From Acidovorax sp. sic0104 (lineage in GTDB: Bacteria; Pseudomonadota; Gammaproteobacteria; Burkholderiales; Burkholderiaceae_C): a stretch of DNA of 64,000 nucleotides. The stretch spans positions 248,001 through 312,000 of the forward strand of contig NZ_JAHUWH010000003.1 of assembly GCF_019219095.1 (NCBI RefSeq). Direction: 5' to 3'. How positions within the stretch are numbered: position 1 is the first letter of the stretch; each line of letters begins with the position of its first letter. Made by a program: the position numbers and the translations under genes. Below the pieces are notes generated by a model that was given only the letters and a program-made list of their open reading frames with translations, did no database searches and was not told the DNA's origin. This document shows, piece by piece, positions 50,622-61,143 of the stretch.

Positions 50622-53333
50622 TCAGCGGTCCTTGCCTGCAGTCTTGCCGCTGGGGGACAGGGGTGCCGACTTGGACATCGGAGCCGACCGCGACAGTGGG
50701 GCGGACTTGGACAGTGGAGCCGACCTCGACAACGCCGCCATCCTGGAGCTGGATGGCGTGCGCGACGATGACGCCGAGCGGCGCGCATCAGCGTCCGAGC
50801 CGGAGTCGGCCACGCCTGCATCCGTGCTTCTGGCACCAGCAGGCTTGGTCGTCTGGGACGGCGTGGGAATCAGCCTCAGCGAACCCTCGGATGCCAATTT
50901 GTCGCGCATGCGCCGTGTCATAGACTGCGTGCTGGCATCGGGCGCCGTGAACAGGAACAGCGTGCCGTGGGGGCTGGACCAGGTCAGCTGCGTGCGCACC
51001 ACGCGCCCGTTGGTGACCAGTTCCACCCAGGCACCGATCACGAAGTCTGCATAAGGATCGGGCGCAGACGCCACCGGCGCCTGAACGTCTTCTCCCTGCA
51101 CCAGATCGGCTGTTTCGGGCACTGCCGGTGAGTCCGTGGGCGCTACATCCTCCTGCGCGGACACCGCTTCCACAGGCGATTCCACCTCGGGTTCGGGCAG
51201 GGGGGCCGTCTTGGCTGCCACCACGGGCGCGGGCTTTTCGAAAGCCTCCTGGTGCAGGCCCACAAGCCGCTGCAGCAACGCACTGGTCTGCACGGCAGGA
51301 TAACCGATGGTCTTGAGCCCCTTGCGCAACTTGGCCAGAAGACCGGGAATGGAATCATTGAGCCGGTCAGGATCCTGCCGCGAGAGGTCCGGCTGCGCGC
51401 TCCACAGCAGCACGGGCACCAGCGCGAGATAGCCGCCCGGGTCTTCGTCCTCGGAATCGGAAGGCTTGAGCACCTGAGCCAATGCCACCACGTCGGCCCA
51501 AGGGCCGGCTGCAAAATCAAGGATGTCTGCCGGCACACCACCGACGCCCGGCAGCTTGCGGATGTCTGCCGCAATCTTTTCGGCCAGCATCTCGCGCTGC
51601 TCGGCATGCAGCAGCGCCTTTTGCTGCGCTTCCTGATGGGCCTTGAGCTTTTTCTCCTGGGTGTCCCAAGCGGATTGCAAGGCCTTGAGCACTGTGTCGA
51701 ACGGTCCCGCATCCTTGATGTCAGAAGCGGCCAGGTGATCGACGGCGCCCTTGAGCAGCCGCATGAAGCTGCTGAATCCAGGCGCGGTCTCGGTGGTGAA
51801 CGCCAGGCTGCGCTGGGTCAATTCGTCCAAAAGGCGTCGGGCCGGGTGAGTGCCTTCGGTGAAAAAACGCCCATCATGTTGCACCAGTTGCTTGAGTGCC
51901 GGCTCCAGCGTCTGCACGGCCTTTTGAACAGGCGGCAGCAGCCGGGCGTCCTGGGCGATGTTGAACATCATGCGCCCCACAACTTCCATGGCGACGACGG
52001 CGGACTGGGTCGCACCTTCCATGGGCACCGTGGCATACGCCACGGGCGCCACGCCCGGCGGCAGACGCCAGCCGGACAAGGGTACAGGCAGGGATCCTGG
52101 CTGGCTCACGCTGCCCGCCGCCACCCCTGCTGCAACCGATCCGCCAGCAAGGCGGCCAACCAGGCGCTCCAGTTGCGCCATGTCTTCCATCGCCTCTGCC
52201 GCAGCATTGGCCGGGTAGTAGCCGCCGGCAGCCGCTGAGCCCGCCACTGCGGCCACACCTGCAGCCGGCGCGGGCCCGCTGTGACCCGATTGAGACGGAT
52301 ACACGCCGTTCGCCGGCACGGCCGCCTCGACCGGTACACCCATGGCTGGCATGGCGGCATAGTTGCGCGGGTCGAAAGGGTCCCCCCCGGCCAGCATCTG
52401 CCGCAGTATGCCCACCGTCAGCATGGCCTCTTCGGCGGCCATGGGCATGCCGCCTTGCTGGGAATCTCCACTCCACCCGGTCGAAGGCCCCGCGCCCCCG
52501 CGCGCATAGCCGCCCATGCCCGGGTCCATGGCCCCTTGCACCGAATGGCCGTAGCCGGAGTAGCCTGTGCCGTATCCGGTGCCGTACCCCGTTCCGGGGC
52601 CACTGCCGTACCCGGTCCCGTAGCCGGTTCCTGAATAGCCACCCGTCCCGGGGCCGGGCCGCGCGCTGCCCGAGGGGGTTCCGAGCACGGCATAGCCCAC
52701 GGGCTGCACGCCATGCTCGCGCAGGCTGGCAGCAGTGCGCCGGTACTCCTCGACCAGCAACTTGCCCAGCAGATCGCGCATGTGCTGCATCCACAACTGC
52801 CGCACCTCGGGCGACACGCCGGTGTCGCCAACCACCTGCTGGAGAGCGCGGATGTAGCTTTCAGGACGCAGTGGATTGCGCTCGGGCTGCACGCTGCGCA
52901 GCCCTTGCGCCGAGCTGACCAGGGTATTGAGTTCGGCCAGCACGGCGTCCGTCGCGTGCAGGGCCGACTGCTGGGCCTTGGAGAGTTCGACCTGCGCCTG
53001 CATCTCGTTCTCGTCCAGGAGCGAGAGTTCGCCGAAGTCCATGCCGGTGTCTTCTGCCGAGCTGCGGCCCTTGGCCATGGACGGGCCTTCGGCGAAGGTT
53101 TCCAGCAAGGCCATGGAATAGCCCTTCACGAGGGCTCCCTCGTGCTGGTTGAGCAGGCGCAGGCTGTCGCTGAGGAGATTGCGCTGCTGGATATTGCGAA
53201 CGACCGATTCTTCCTCGGCCAAGGCAGACTGCGTCACCTTGACCAACTGCTGCATCAACGCCTCGCCCCCGCGCACGGCGTTGACGACACAGGCGCGGAA
53301 AACAGTTCTCGGATGAGACGCAGGCTGGGACAT
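50622..53333 (-). CDS. DUF1631 protein with low-complexity inserts
   Basis: 903 residues. The N-terminal and central parts match DUF1631 (once labelled thymidine phosphorylase): LLNQHEGALVKGYSMALLE, an MQHMRDLLGKLLVEEYRRT segment and LLDELTQRSLAFT. Between them (about 230-290) is a Gly/Tyr/Thr repeat (GTGYGTGYG type). The C-terminal 40 residues are six-residue repeats of the LSRSAP/LSKSAP type. The second half has a PilZ-like motif (WVELVTNGRVVRTQLTW), which suggests c-di-GMP binding. It follows ettA in the same direction after a 91-bp gap. Confidence 0.85.
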   Translation of the reverse strand: MSQPASHPRTVFRACVVNAVRGGEALMQQLVKVTQSALAEEESVVRNIQQRNLLSDSLRLLNQHEGALVKGYSMALLETFAEGPSMAKGRSSAEDTGMDFGELSLLDENEMQAQVELSKAQQSALHATDAVLAELNTLVSSAQGLRSVQPERNPLRPESYIRALQQVVGDTGVSPEVRQLWMQHMRDLLGKLLVEEYRRTAASLREHGVQPVGYAVLGTPSGSARPGPGTGGYSGTGYGTGYGSGPGTGYGTGYGTGYSGYGHSVQGAMDPGMGGYARGGAGPSTGWSGDSQQGGMPMAAEEAMLTVGILRQMLAGGDPFDPRNYAAMPAMGVPVEAAVPANGVYPSQSGHSGPAPAAGVAAVAGSAAAGGYYPANAAAEAMEDMAQLERLVGRLAGGSVAAGVAAGSVSQPGSLPVPLSGWRLPPGVAPVAYATVPMEGATQSAVVAMEVVGRMMFNIAQDARLLPPVQKAVQTLEPALKQLVQHDGRFFTEGTHPARRLLDELTQRSLAFTTETAPGFSSFMRLLKGAVDHLAASDIKDAGPFDTVLKALQSAWDTQEKKLKAHQEAQQKALLHAEQREMLAEKIAADIRKLPGVGGVPADILDFAAGPWADVVALAQVLKPSDSEDEDPGGYLALVPVLLWSAQPDLSRQDPDRLNDSIPGLLAKLRKGLKTIGYPAVQTSALLQRLVGLHQEAFEKPAPVVAAKTAPLPEPEVESPVEAVSAQEDVAPTDSPAVPETADLVQGEDVQAPVASAPDPYADFVIGAWVELVTNGRVVRTQLTWSSPHGTLFLFTAPDASTQSMTRRMRDKLASEGSLRLIPTPSQTTKPAGARSTDAGVADSGSDADARRSASSSRTPSSSRMAALSRSAPLSKSAPLSRSAPMSKSAPLSPSGKTAGKDR

Positions 53334-53381
53334 GGTGGGGGAAGAATCGGGCGAGGGGTTTCCAGATGCAATCCTACTTGA

Positions 53382-53400
53382 CCTGAAAGCTTCTTTCAGG
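53382..53400. terminator. short hairpin between ettA and the DUF1631 gene
   Basis: CCTGAAAG (53382-53389) and CTTTCAGG (53393-53400) pair perfectly with a three-base loop. On the minus strand the following bases are not T-rich, so it may only weakly separate ettA from the DUF1631 gene. Confidence 0.3.
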
Positions 53401-53424
53401 CCTTTTAAACCCGCACCCTATGGC

Positions 53425-55086
<1,662 letters not shown>

Positions 55087-55331
55087 TGGGTTCTAACCTG
55101 CGAGAAAGTTGGCAAAAATTTTTGCGTTCAAAGGGCGATTATCAGGCCATGCGACAATACGCCCAGCGACGGGCTCCAGTTGCCCGCTGCATCAGCACAC
55201 CGCTGGGGACGAAGGAAGCACCCCAACTTCCGGGCTCCCACTCTAGAACCTCTTCGGCTTGAGACTGGCTCGGCAACCCCCGGTTGCACGACAGGCCGAT
55301 ACCAGCGCCCCGGATGGGCGCATTCAACGAC

Positions 55332-57158
55332 ATGACATTTGACGATTTGAACCTGGCTCCTGCCATCCTGAAGGCCGTGCACGAAACGGGCTACGAGACC
55401 CCGACGCCCATTCAGGCCCAGGCCATTCCCGCTGTCCTGGAGGGCCATGACCTTCTGGCCGGCGCGCAGACCGGCACCGGCAAGACCGCCGCGTTCACCC
55501 TGCCCATGCTGCACCGCCTCTCGCTGGGCACGGTGCCCAAGAACAAGTTCGGCGGAAAGGGCATCCGCGCCCTGGTGCTGACCCCCACCCGCGAGCTGGC
55601 AGCCCAGGTGGAAGAATCCGTGCGCGAGTACGGCAAATACCTGGACATAAACTCCACCGTCGTCTTTGGCGGCGTGGGCATGAACCCACAGATCGACCGC
55701 ATCAAGCGCGGCGTGGACATCCTGGTGGCCACCCCCGGTCGCCTGCTGGACCTGCAGCAGCAGGGCTTCATGGACCTGTCCACGGTGGAAGTGCTGGTGC
55801 TCGACGAAGCCGACCGCATGCTGGACATGGGCTTCATCCACGACGTGAAGAAGGTGCTGGCCCTGGTGCCCAAGGACAAGCAAAGCCTGCTGTTCTCGGC
55901 CACCTTCAGCGACGAGATCCGCGAGCTGGCCAACACCCTGCTCAAGAACCCCCAAAGCATTCAGGTCACTCCGCGCAACACCACGGTGCAGCGTATCACC
56001 CAGGTGATCCACCCCGTGGGCCGTGGAAAGAAAAAGCAGGTGCTGCTGCACATCATCCAGCAGCACAACTGGAGCCAGGTGCTGGTGTTCACCCGCACCA
56101 AGTTCGGCGCGAACAACGTGGCCGAATTCCTGACCAAGAACGGCGTGAACGCCATGGCCTTGCACGGCAACAAGAGCCAGAGCGCCCGCACGCAGGCCCT
56201 GGCCGGATTCAAGAGCGGTGACATCCGCGCGCTGGTGGCCACGGACATCGCCGCGCGTGGCATCGACATCGACGAGTTGCCGCACGTCGTGAACTACGAA
56301 ATCCCCAACGTCTCGGAAGACTATGTGCACCGGATCGGCCGCACGGGCCGCGCCGGCAACAGCGGCGAAGCCGTGAGCCTGGTCTGCATGGACGAAGAAG
56401 GCTTCATGATGGAGATCGAGCGCTTCACCAAGCAGCAGATCCCCGTGCAGGTCATCGAAGGCTTCGGACCCGAACCCGGCGAGAAGGCCGAGCCCATCGC
56501 CATGGGCCGCCAGACCATCTGGGGCGGCGCGGGCAAGCCCCCGAGCCGTGATGTGATGCAGGCCGCCGCCAAGGCTGCGCGCAGCGAAATGATGGAGCGC
56601 ATCCGCACCAACAAGGCCGGCCAGGGCGCCGGTGGTGGCGGCAGTGGAGACCGTGGCCCCCGTCCTGGCGGCGGCGGCAATGGTGGTGGTGGCCGTGGCG
56701 GCCGGGCCGGTGGCGGCGCGAATGCAGGCGGCAGCGCCAGTGCCAACGGCCCCAGGGGCGCCCGTGCTGGTGGCGGCGCAGGCGGGGGCGGCGGAGCACG
56801 CTCCGGAGGCCAGGCGCCCGCACGCGGCCGGTCTGGCGGTGGTAGCGGTGGCTACGGTGCCGGCGGTGGCGGTGGCGGACATCGCTACGACGACTCGCAG
56901 CCTCCTCGCGCTGACGCCCACCTGGGCACGCATTCGGGACACAGCAATCCGGGCCACCGCGCCTCCGGCCATGGGGCTGGCGGCCAGCCCGACCCCATGC
57001 GCACCAGCGTTGACAGCATGGGCGGCGGACGCCGAGGCGGTGGATATCGTGGCGGCAATGGCGGTGGAGGCGGTTATGGCGGAGGCTCGGGTGGCGGTGG
57101 TGGCCGGGGCAACGGGTCTCGTGGGCCAGGCGGTTCTCGCGGATCTTTTGGCCGCTGA
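55332..57158 (+). CDS. DEAD-box RNA helicase with long glycine-rich tail (RhlE-like)
   Basis: 608 residues. Helicase motifs in order: Q-motif [60 protein letters not shown] and [10 protein letters not shown]. From about 420 on, the tail is Gly/Arg/Asn-rich, with GGG and RGG-like runs up to the end. RGG tails bind RNA and help phase separation. The start [10 protein letters not shown] at 55332 is preferred over 55314 or 55284. The last 83 bp also encode the start of the next gene in another frame. Confidence 0.92.
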   Translation: MTFDDLNLAPAILKAVHETGYETPTPIQAQAIPAVLEGHDLLAGAQTGTGKTAAFTLPMLHRLSLGTVPKNKFGGKGIRALVLTPTRELAAQVEESVREYGKYLDINSTVVFGGVGMNPQIDRIKRGVDILVATPGRLLDLQQQGFMDLSTVEVLVLDEADRMLDMGFIHDVKKVLALVPKDKQSLLFSATFSDEIRELANTLLKNPQSIQVTPRNTTVQRITQVIHPVGRGKKKQVLLHIIQQHNWSQVLVFTRTKFGANNVAEFLTKNGVNAMALHGNKSQSARTQALAGFKSGDIRALVATDIAARGIDIDELPHVVNYEIPNVSEDYVHRIGRTGRAGNSGEAVSLVCMDEEGFMMEIERFTKQQIPVQVIEGFGPEPGEKAEPIAMGRQTIWGGAGKPPSRDVMQAAAKAARSEMMERIRTNKAGQGAGGGGSGDRGPRPGGGGNGGGGRGGRAGGGANAGGSASANGPRGARAGGGAGGGGGARSGGQAPARGRSGGGSGGYGAGGGGGGHRYDDSQPPRADAHLGTHSGHSNPGHRASGHGAGGQPDPMRTSVDSMGGGRRGGGYRGGNGGGGGYGGGSGGGGGRGNGSRGPGGSRGSFGR

Positions 57159-57771
57159 GACTGCCCGCCAGGGCAAAGCGGCTTCAACGCCCGCCGCAAC
57201 AGTGCATGTACTGCATGCACAGGGCCGGCGCGCCCCCGCGCCAGGCCATCCACGGCTGCGCCTGCACGCCGTTGACTTTGCGGCACTGCCCGCATTGCCG
57301 CCTGTGGACGATGTCTACATCACCCTGGGGACCACCATCGCGGCGGCAGGCAGCCAAACGGCCTTTCGCGCGGTCGACCATGACGCTGTGATGGCCACCG
57401 CGCGCGCTGCACGCGCGGCAGGTGCCACGCGCTGTGGCGTGGTCACGGCCATGGGCGCCGACCCGCGTTCGCGCATTTTCTACAACCGTGTCAAAGGCGA
57501 GGTCGAACGCGACCTGCGAAGCCTGGGCTTCGAGACCCTCGTGATTGCACGCCCCTCCCTGCTCATCGGCGAACGCCAGGCACTGCAGCAGGCACCACGG
57601 CGCGGGGAATCGCTCGCCATCAAGGCCTCCCGCTGGCTCAACCCCCTCCTGCCCGCCAGTTACCGGGCCCGTCCGGGCGCCGACGTGGCGCATGCCCTGG
57701 TGCACGCCGTGCAATCGCTGCCTGCCGGGGTTCACGTACTGTCAGGCCGCGCCCTGCAGCCCATGGGGTGA
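57076..57771 (+). CDS. NAD(P)H-binding Rossmann-fold oxidoreductase, nested in the helicase 3' end
   Basis: 231 residues. The only Rossmann glycine motif in this frame, GATGLVGQ, is encoded inside the 3' end of the helicase gene, so the start must lie there. ATG at 57076 ([17 protein letters not shown]) has GGAGG six bases upstream, supplied by the Gly codons of the helicase. Further family features: [42 protein letters not shown] (Tyr...Lys) and [10 protein letters not shown]. It belongs to the SDR-like epimerase or HTATIP2 group. Substrate unknown. Overlap 83 bp. Confidence 0.88.
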   Translation: MAEARVAVVAGATGLVGQAVLADLLAAETARQGKAASTPAATVHVLHAQGRRAPAPGHPRLRLHAVDFAALPALPPVDDVYITLGTTIAAAGSQTAFRAVDHDAVMATARAARAAGATRCGVVTAMGADPRSRIFYNRVKGEVERDLRSLGFETLVIARPSLLIGERQALQQAPRRGESLAIKASRWLNPLLPASYRARPGADVAHALVHAVQSLPAGVHVLSGRALQPMG

Positions 57772-57792
57772 CGGCGGCTGCCGCCCCAAGGC

Positions 57793-58992
57793 ATGATGCA
57801 GGGCCGCTCCAAAGCTTCGCTCTCCATGCGCCCCAACGACATTCCCGTACCGCTGGCCACCCTGATGGTGGCCACCTGCAATGTGCTGAACCTGGCCAAC
57901 CCGGGGCGCATGTTCTATGAAAACCAGGACCCTTACACAGAGGCCGAATTCGACCGCAAGCTGACCTGGCTGGGCAGCCGCTTTCGCATGCTCAATGCGG
58001 ATGTGCTGGCAGTGCAGGAGGTCTGGGACGATGCGGCCTTCAAGGGAGCGCTTTCCCGAAGCGGGCTGCGCTACGATTTCGTGGCGGTGCCCGGCGCAGA
58101 GAACGACGGGATGCACCAGGGGGCGCAAGGCACGCCGCGCGTGGGCATAGCCACTCGGCTCAAGGTGGATGCACTGCAGTCGTTTGCGGAGTTCCCGCCG
58201 GGCCTGGAGGTTGAAGTGCCCGGCCTGGGACGCCACGCGCGCTTCGAGCGACCTCCCCTCGTGGTGACGATGCACATGAAACACGGGCAGACGCTGAATG
58301 TGCTCACCGCCCACCTCAAATCCAAGCGCCCCAAGTTCCTGCAGGACGGGCACGGCAACCCTGTGGAAGACCGTGGCGACCCGAAGGTGATGGCCCTGGC
58401 GTCGCTGCGCTCGCTCATCATGCGCGGCGCCGAGGCCTTGGCGCTGCGCTGCCTGGTCATCGACCTGCTGCACCGCACCAGCGTTCCTCTCGTGGTGTTG
58501 GGTGATTTCAACGACACGCCCGACAGCGTGACCACGCAGCTGATCTGCGCCACCAACGAAATCGCCTACGACCGGGAAGCACGCGACGTCGCCCTGTTCA
58601 ACGCGTACGAGTTGCAGGGCGATGCGGCGCTCAAAAAGGACGTGGCGTACTCGCACATCCACCAAGGTACTCCCAGCGTGCTGGACCAGATCTTGGTGAG
58701 TGAAGAGTTCCTGCACAACGGCCGCAACAGCATCGGCGATGTGCGCAGGGTGGACTATTTCAATGACCACCTGCACGAGGGGCGCGACCGCTCGCGGTCC
58801 GACCACGGCTTCGTGCGAGCGCTGCTGAGGCTCCGGATGCTGGATCAAACGCGGGTGGAGACCGGCGCACCATCGGTACAGCTCCCTGCACCGGAAAACA
58901 CAGCGCCGCCACGTGCCGGCCGGCCAACGGCTCCCGAGGGCCTGAGCAGGCCCGCGGGGCCGATCCGCCAGACAAATCTGCAACGTCAATAG
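57793..58992 (+). CDS. endonuclease/exonuclease/phosphatase (EEP) family protein
   Basis: 399 residues. Catalytic motifs of the DNase I/EEP fold are present: TCNVLNL near the start, VLAVQEVWDD, HLKSKRPKF, VLGDFNDTPDS and the terminal RSDHGF. The last 45 residues are Pro/Ala/Arg-rich with no known domain. Such enzymes hydrolyse phosphodiester or phosphomonoester bonds; the target is unknown. Two starts are possible, 57793 (MMQGRS) and 57826 (MRPNDIP); the second resembles family starts more. It follows the oxidoreductase by 21 bp and is probably in its operon. Confidence 0.82.
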   Translation: MMQGRSKASLSMRPNDIPVPLATLMVATCNVLNLANPGRMFYENQDPYTEAEFDRKLTWLGSRFRMLNADVLAVQEVWDDAAFKGALSRSGLRYDFVAVPGAENDGMHQGAQGTPRVGIATRLKVDALQSFAEFPPGLEVEVPGLGRHARFERPPLVVTMHMKHGQTLNVLTAHLKSKRPKFLQDGHGNPVEDRGDPKVMALASLRSLIMRGAEALALRCLVIDLLHRTSVPLVVLGDFNDTPDSVTTQLICATNEIAYDREARDVALFNAYELQGDAALKKDVAYSHIHQGTPSVLDQILVSEEFLHNGRNSIGDVRRVDYFNDHLHEGRDRSRSDHGFVRALLRLRMLDQTRVETGAPSVQLPAPENTAPPRAGRPTAPEGLSRPAGPIRQTNLQRQ

Positions 58993-59112
58993 CTGCCGAA
59001 CGTTGTCAATCGCCCGTTTGCAACGGGATGTACGCTGACACAGGACGGGCCGGACGGGCAGGTAACATCGCCGTAACAATGCCGCTGTCGCGGCCCTCAC
59101 CGGCACCACACC

Positions 59113-60999
59113 ATGACCATGTACACCTTTTTCCGGCGCAATCCGCGCGGTTCGGCCCCCCGGCCCCTGCCCGCCTTGTCACAACAGACGGCCTGGAAGG
59201 TGTCAGCCACCCTGGCAGCCGTGCTGCTCAGCGCATGCTCCAGCACACCGCTGCCTCCGTGGCCGTCGAACCCGACGGCGCGCCCGAACGTGCCGGCCCC
59301 CCTGCCCAACAGGCCGCAGCAGGGCAACGTGGTACCCAAGCCGGTACCCAAACCGCTGGGGCAAGCCGGCGGGCTTCAGGCGCCACATCAGGGTGCTGTT
59401 GCCAGCCCGCTACCACCGTCCGCACCGCTGGTGGTGCAAAACGAAGGCCCGCTGGCGCCGCCCTATGGGGCTGCCGTCGCGGCACGGTTCCCGGAACCCG
59501 CCATGACCTACGCCACGCCCGGGCTGGGGGCAGACCGCCGCGCATTCACCACAAACGCCGAGCTGGCGCAATGGCTGCGCTCCCTGGATGATCCGGCACA
59601 TCGCGGCGCCACCCGCACGCGGCTGCTGAACCTTGGCATGTCGCAGCGCGGCGAGCCGCTCCTGGGCCTGGTGGTCGCGCGCGCGGCAGGCACCGATCCG
59701 GTACAGCTGGACAACAGCGGCAAGCCCACCGTCGTCCTCATCGGTCAGCAGCACGGCGACGAGCCCGCCGGCAGCGAGGCCCTGCTCGTCATCAGCCGTG
59801 AGCTCACGCAAGGCCTGCTGGAGCCCCTGCTGGACCGCATCAACGTGGTGATCGTTCCCCGCGCCAACCCCGATGGCGCTGCTGCGGGCACGCGCGTGAC
59901 GGCCAACGGCGTGGACATGAACCGGGACCACCTGTTGCTCAACACCCCGGAAGCGCGCGCATTGGCCAAGGTCGTGAACGACTACCGCCCCATACTCGTC
60001 CTGGACGCGCACGAATACACAGTCGGGGGCCGCTACCTGCAGAAGTTCAATGCCATTCAGCGCTACGACGCGCTGCTGCAATACGCTACCACGGCCAACT
60101 ACCCGGAGTTCCTGACGAAGGCTTCCCAGGAGTGGTTCTACCAGCCCATGGTCGCAGCCCTCAAGGCGCAGGGACTGACAAGCGACTGGTACTACACCAC
60201 CTCCAACAACCCGGATGACAAGCTCATCTCGATGGGAGGCACGCAGCCCGACACCGGCCGTAACGTCAACGGCTTGAAGAACACCGTGAGCCTGCTGGTC
60301 GAGACCCGCGGCGTAGGCATCGGGCGGATGCACATCCAGCGCCGGGTGCATTCGCAGGTCACGGCCATCGCCAGCGCGCTGCGCAGCACCGCCGAGCGTG
60401 CCGCCAACCTGGAACAGGTGCGCTCTTTCGTGGCACGCGACATCAGCGCACAGGCCTGCCGCGACCAGGTCGTGGTGGAAGCCGCGGCCACGACCACCCA
60501 GCGCGAACTCGAGTTCCTGGACCCTGACACCGGCGCCACGCGACCCATCCGTGTGGACTGGAACTCCTCCCTCACGCTGCGCCCCACCAAGACACGTGCC
60601 CGGCCGTGTGGCTACTGGCTGTCTGCCAGTTCCACCGCTGCGGTCGAGCGGCTCAAACTGCTGGGCCTGCAGGTGATGCGCGTGGCCGAGTCGGGCTCCG
60701 CACTGGCCGACACCTACCGCGAAACCGCACGGGAATCCGGCGACCGTCAGGATGTGATCGGAACCATCGCTGGTGGCACGGGCATCATCCGCGTTCAGGT
60801 GGCTCCCCTGCGCAGTGCCATCGACGTGCCTGCCGGCAGCTTCTACGTGCCTCTGAACCAGCCGCGCGCCAACCTTGCCGTGGCCGCACTAGAACCCGAC
60901 ACGCAAAACAGCTATTTCGCCAATCGGTTGATCGATGAATTGGCCCACACCGCGCGCATCATGAGCAACCCGTCGCTGGTGTTTGAGGAGGCCGACTGA
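59113..60999 (+). CDS. M14-family zinc carboxypeptidase lipoprotein
   Basis: 628 residues. A signal peptide ends in lipobox LLSACSS near residue 41, then a Pro-rich tether of about 60 residues. The M14 domain runs from about 145: zinc ligands in QQHGDEPAGSE and LDAHEY, with NPDG and the catalytic Glu in LVETRGVG. The C-terminal 200 residues have no clear family. It is thus a periplasmic or outer-membrane-anchored peptidase. The tether suggests reach across the periplasm, for example towards peptidoglycan. It is monocistronic, convergent with the antiporter gene. Confidence 0.88.
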   Translation: MTMYTFFRRNPRGSAPRPLPALSQQTAWKVSATLAAVLLSACSSTPLPPWPSNPTARPNVPAPLPNRPQQGNVVPKPVPKPLGQAGGLQAPHQGAVASPLPPSAPLVVQNEGPLAPPYGAAVAARFPEPAMTYATPGLGADRRAFTTNAELAQWLRSLDDPAHRGATRTRLLNLGMSQRGEPLLGLVVARAAGTDPVQLDNSGKPTVVLIGQQHGDEPAGSEALLVISRELTQGLLEPLLDRINVVIVPRANPDGAAAGTRVTANGVDMNRDHLLLNTPEARALAKVVNDYRPILVLDAHEYTVGGRYLQKFNAIQRYDALLQYATTANYPEFLTKASQEWFYQPMVAALKAQGLTSDWYYTTSNNPDDKLISMGGTQPDTGRNVNGLKNTVSLLVETRGVGIGRMHIQRRVHSQVTAIASALRSTAERAANLEQVRSFVARDISAQACRDQVVVEAAATTTQRELEFLDPDTGATRPIRVDWNSSLTLRPTKTRARPCGYWLSASSTAAVERLKLLGLQVMRVAESGSALADTYRETARESGDRQDVIGTIAGGTGIIRVQVAPLRSAIDVPAGSFYVPLNQPRANLAVAALEPDTQNSYFANRLIDELAHTARIMSNPSLVFEEAD

Positions 61000-61071
61000 C
61001 CACGGCCCCGGGCTTCTCCAGGCCCCTGCAGTCGAGTCGCACGGCAGCAAGCGTCGGTGCGTCAGGCCCGC

Positions 61072-61132
61072 AATGCTATTAATTAGATAGCTTCCAGCGC
61101 TTGTCCATCAAGTTCCGGAGTCGTTTTTTACC
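61072..61132 (+). repeat. ATAGCT interspersed repeat, copy D
   Basis: GCTATTAATTAGATAGCT, then GCGCTT five bases on, an AAG at the same offset as in copies A and B, and a T-run (GTTTTTT). It is intergenic between the convergent peptidase and antiporter genes. Confidence 0.75.
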
Positions 61133-61143
61133 TGTAATTTGGC

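Noticed and set aside
55128-57176. 682-codon frame on the minus strand across the helicase gene
   Set aside because: Ala/Thr-rich translation produced by the Gly-rich helicase tail read backwards; no start signal or motif.
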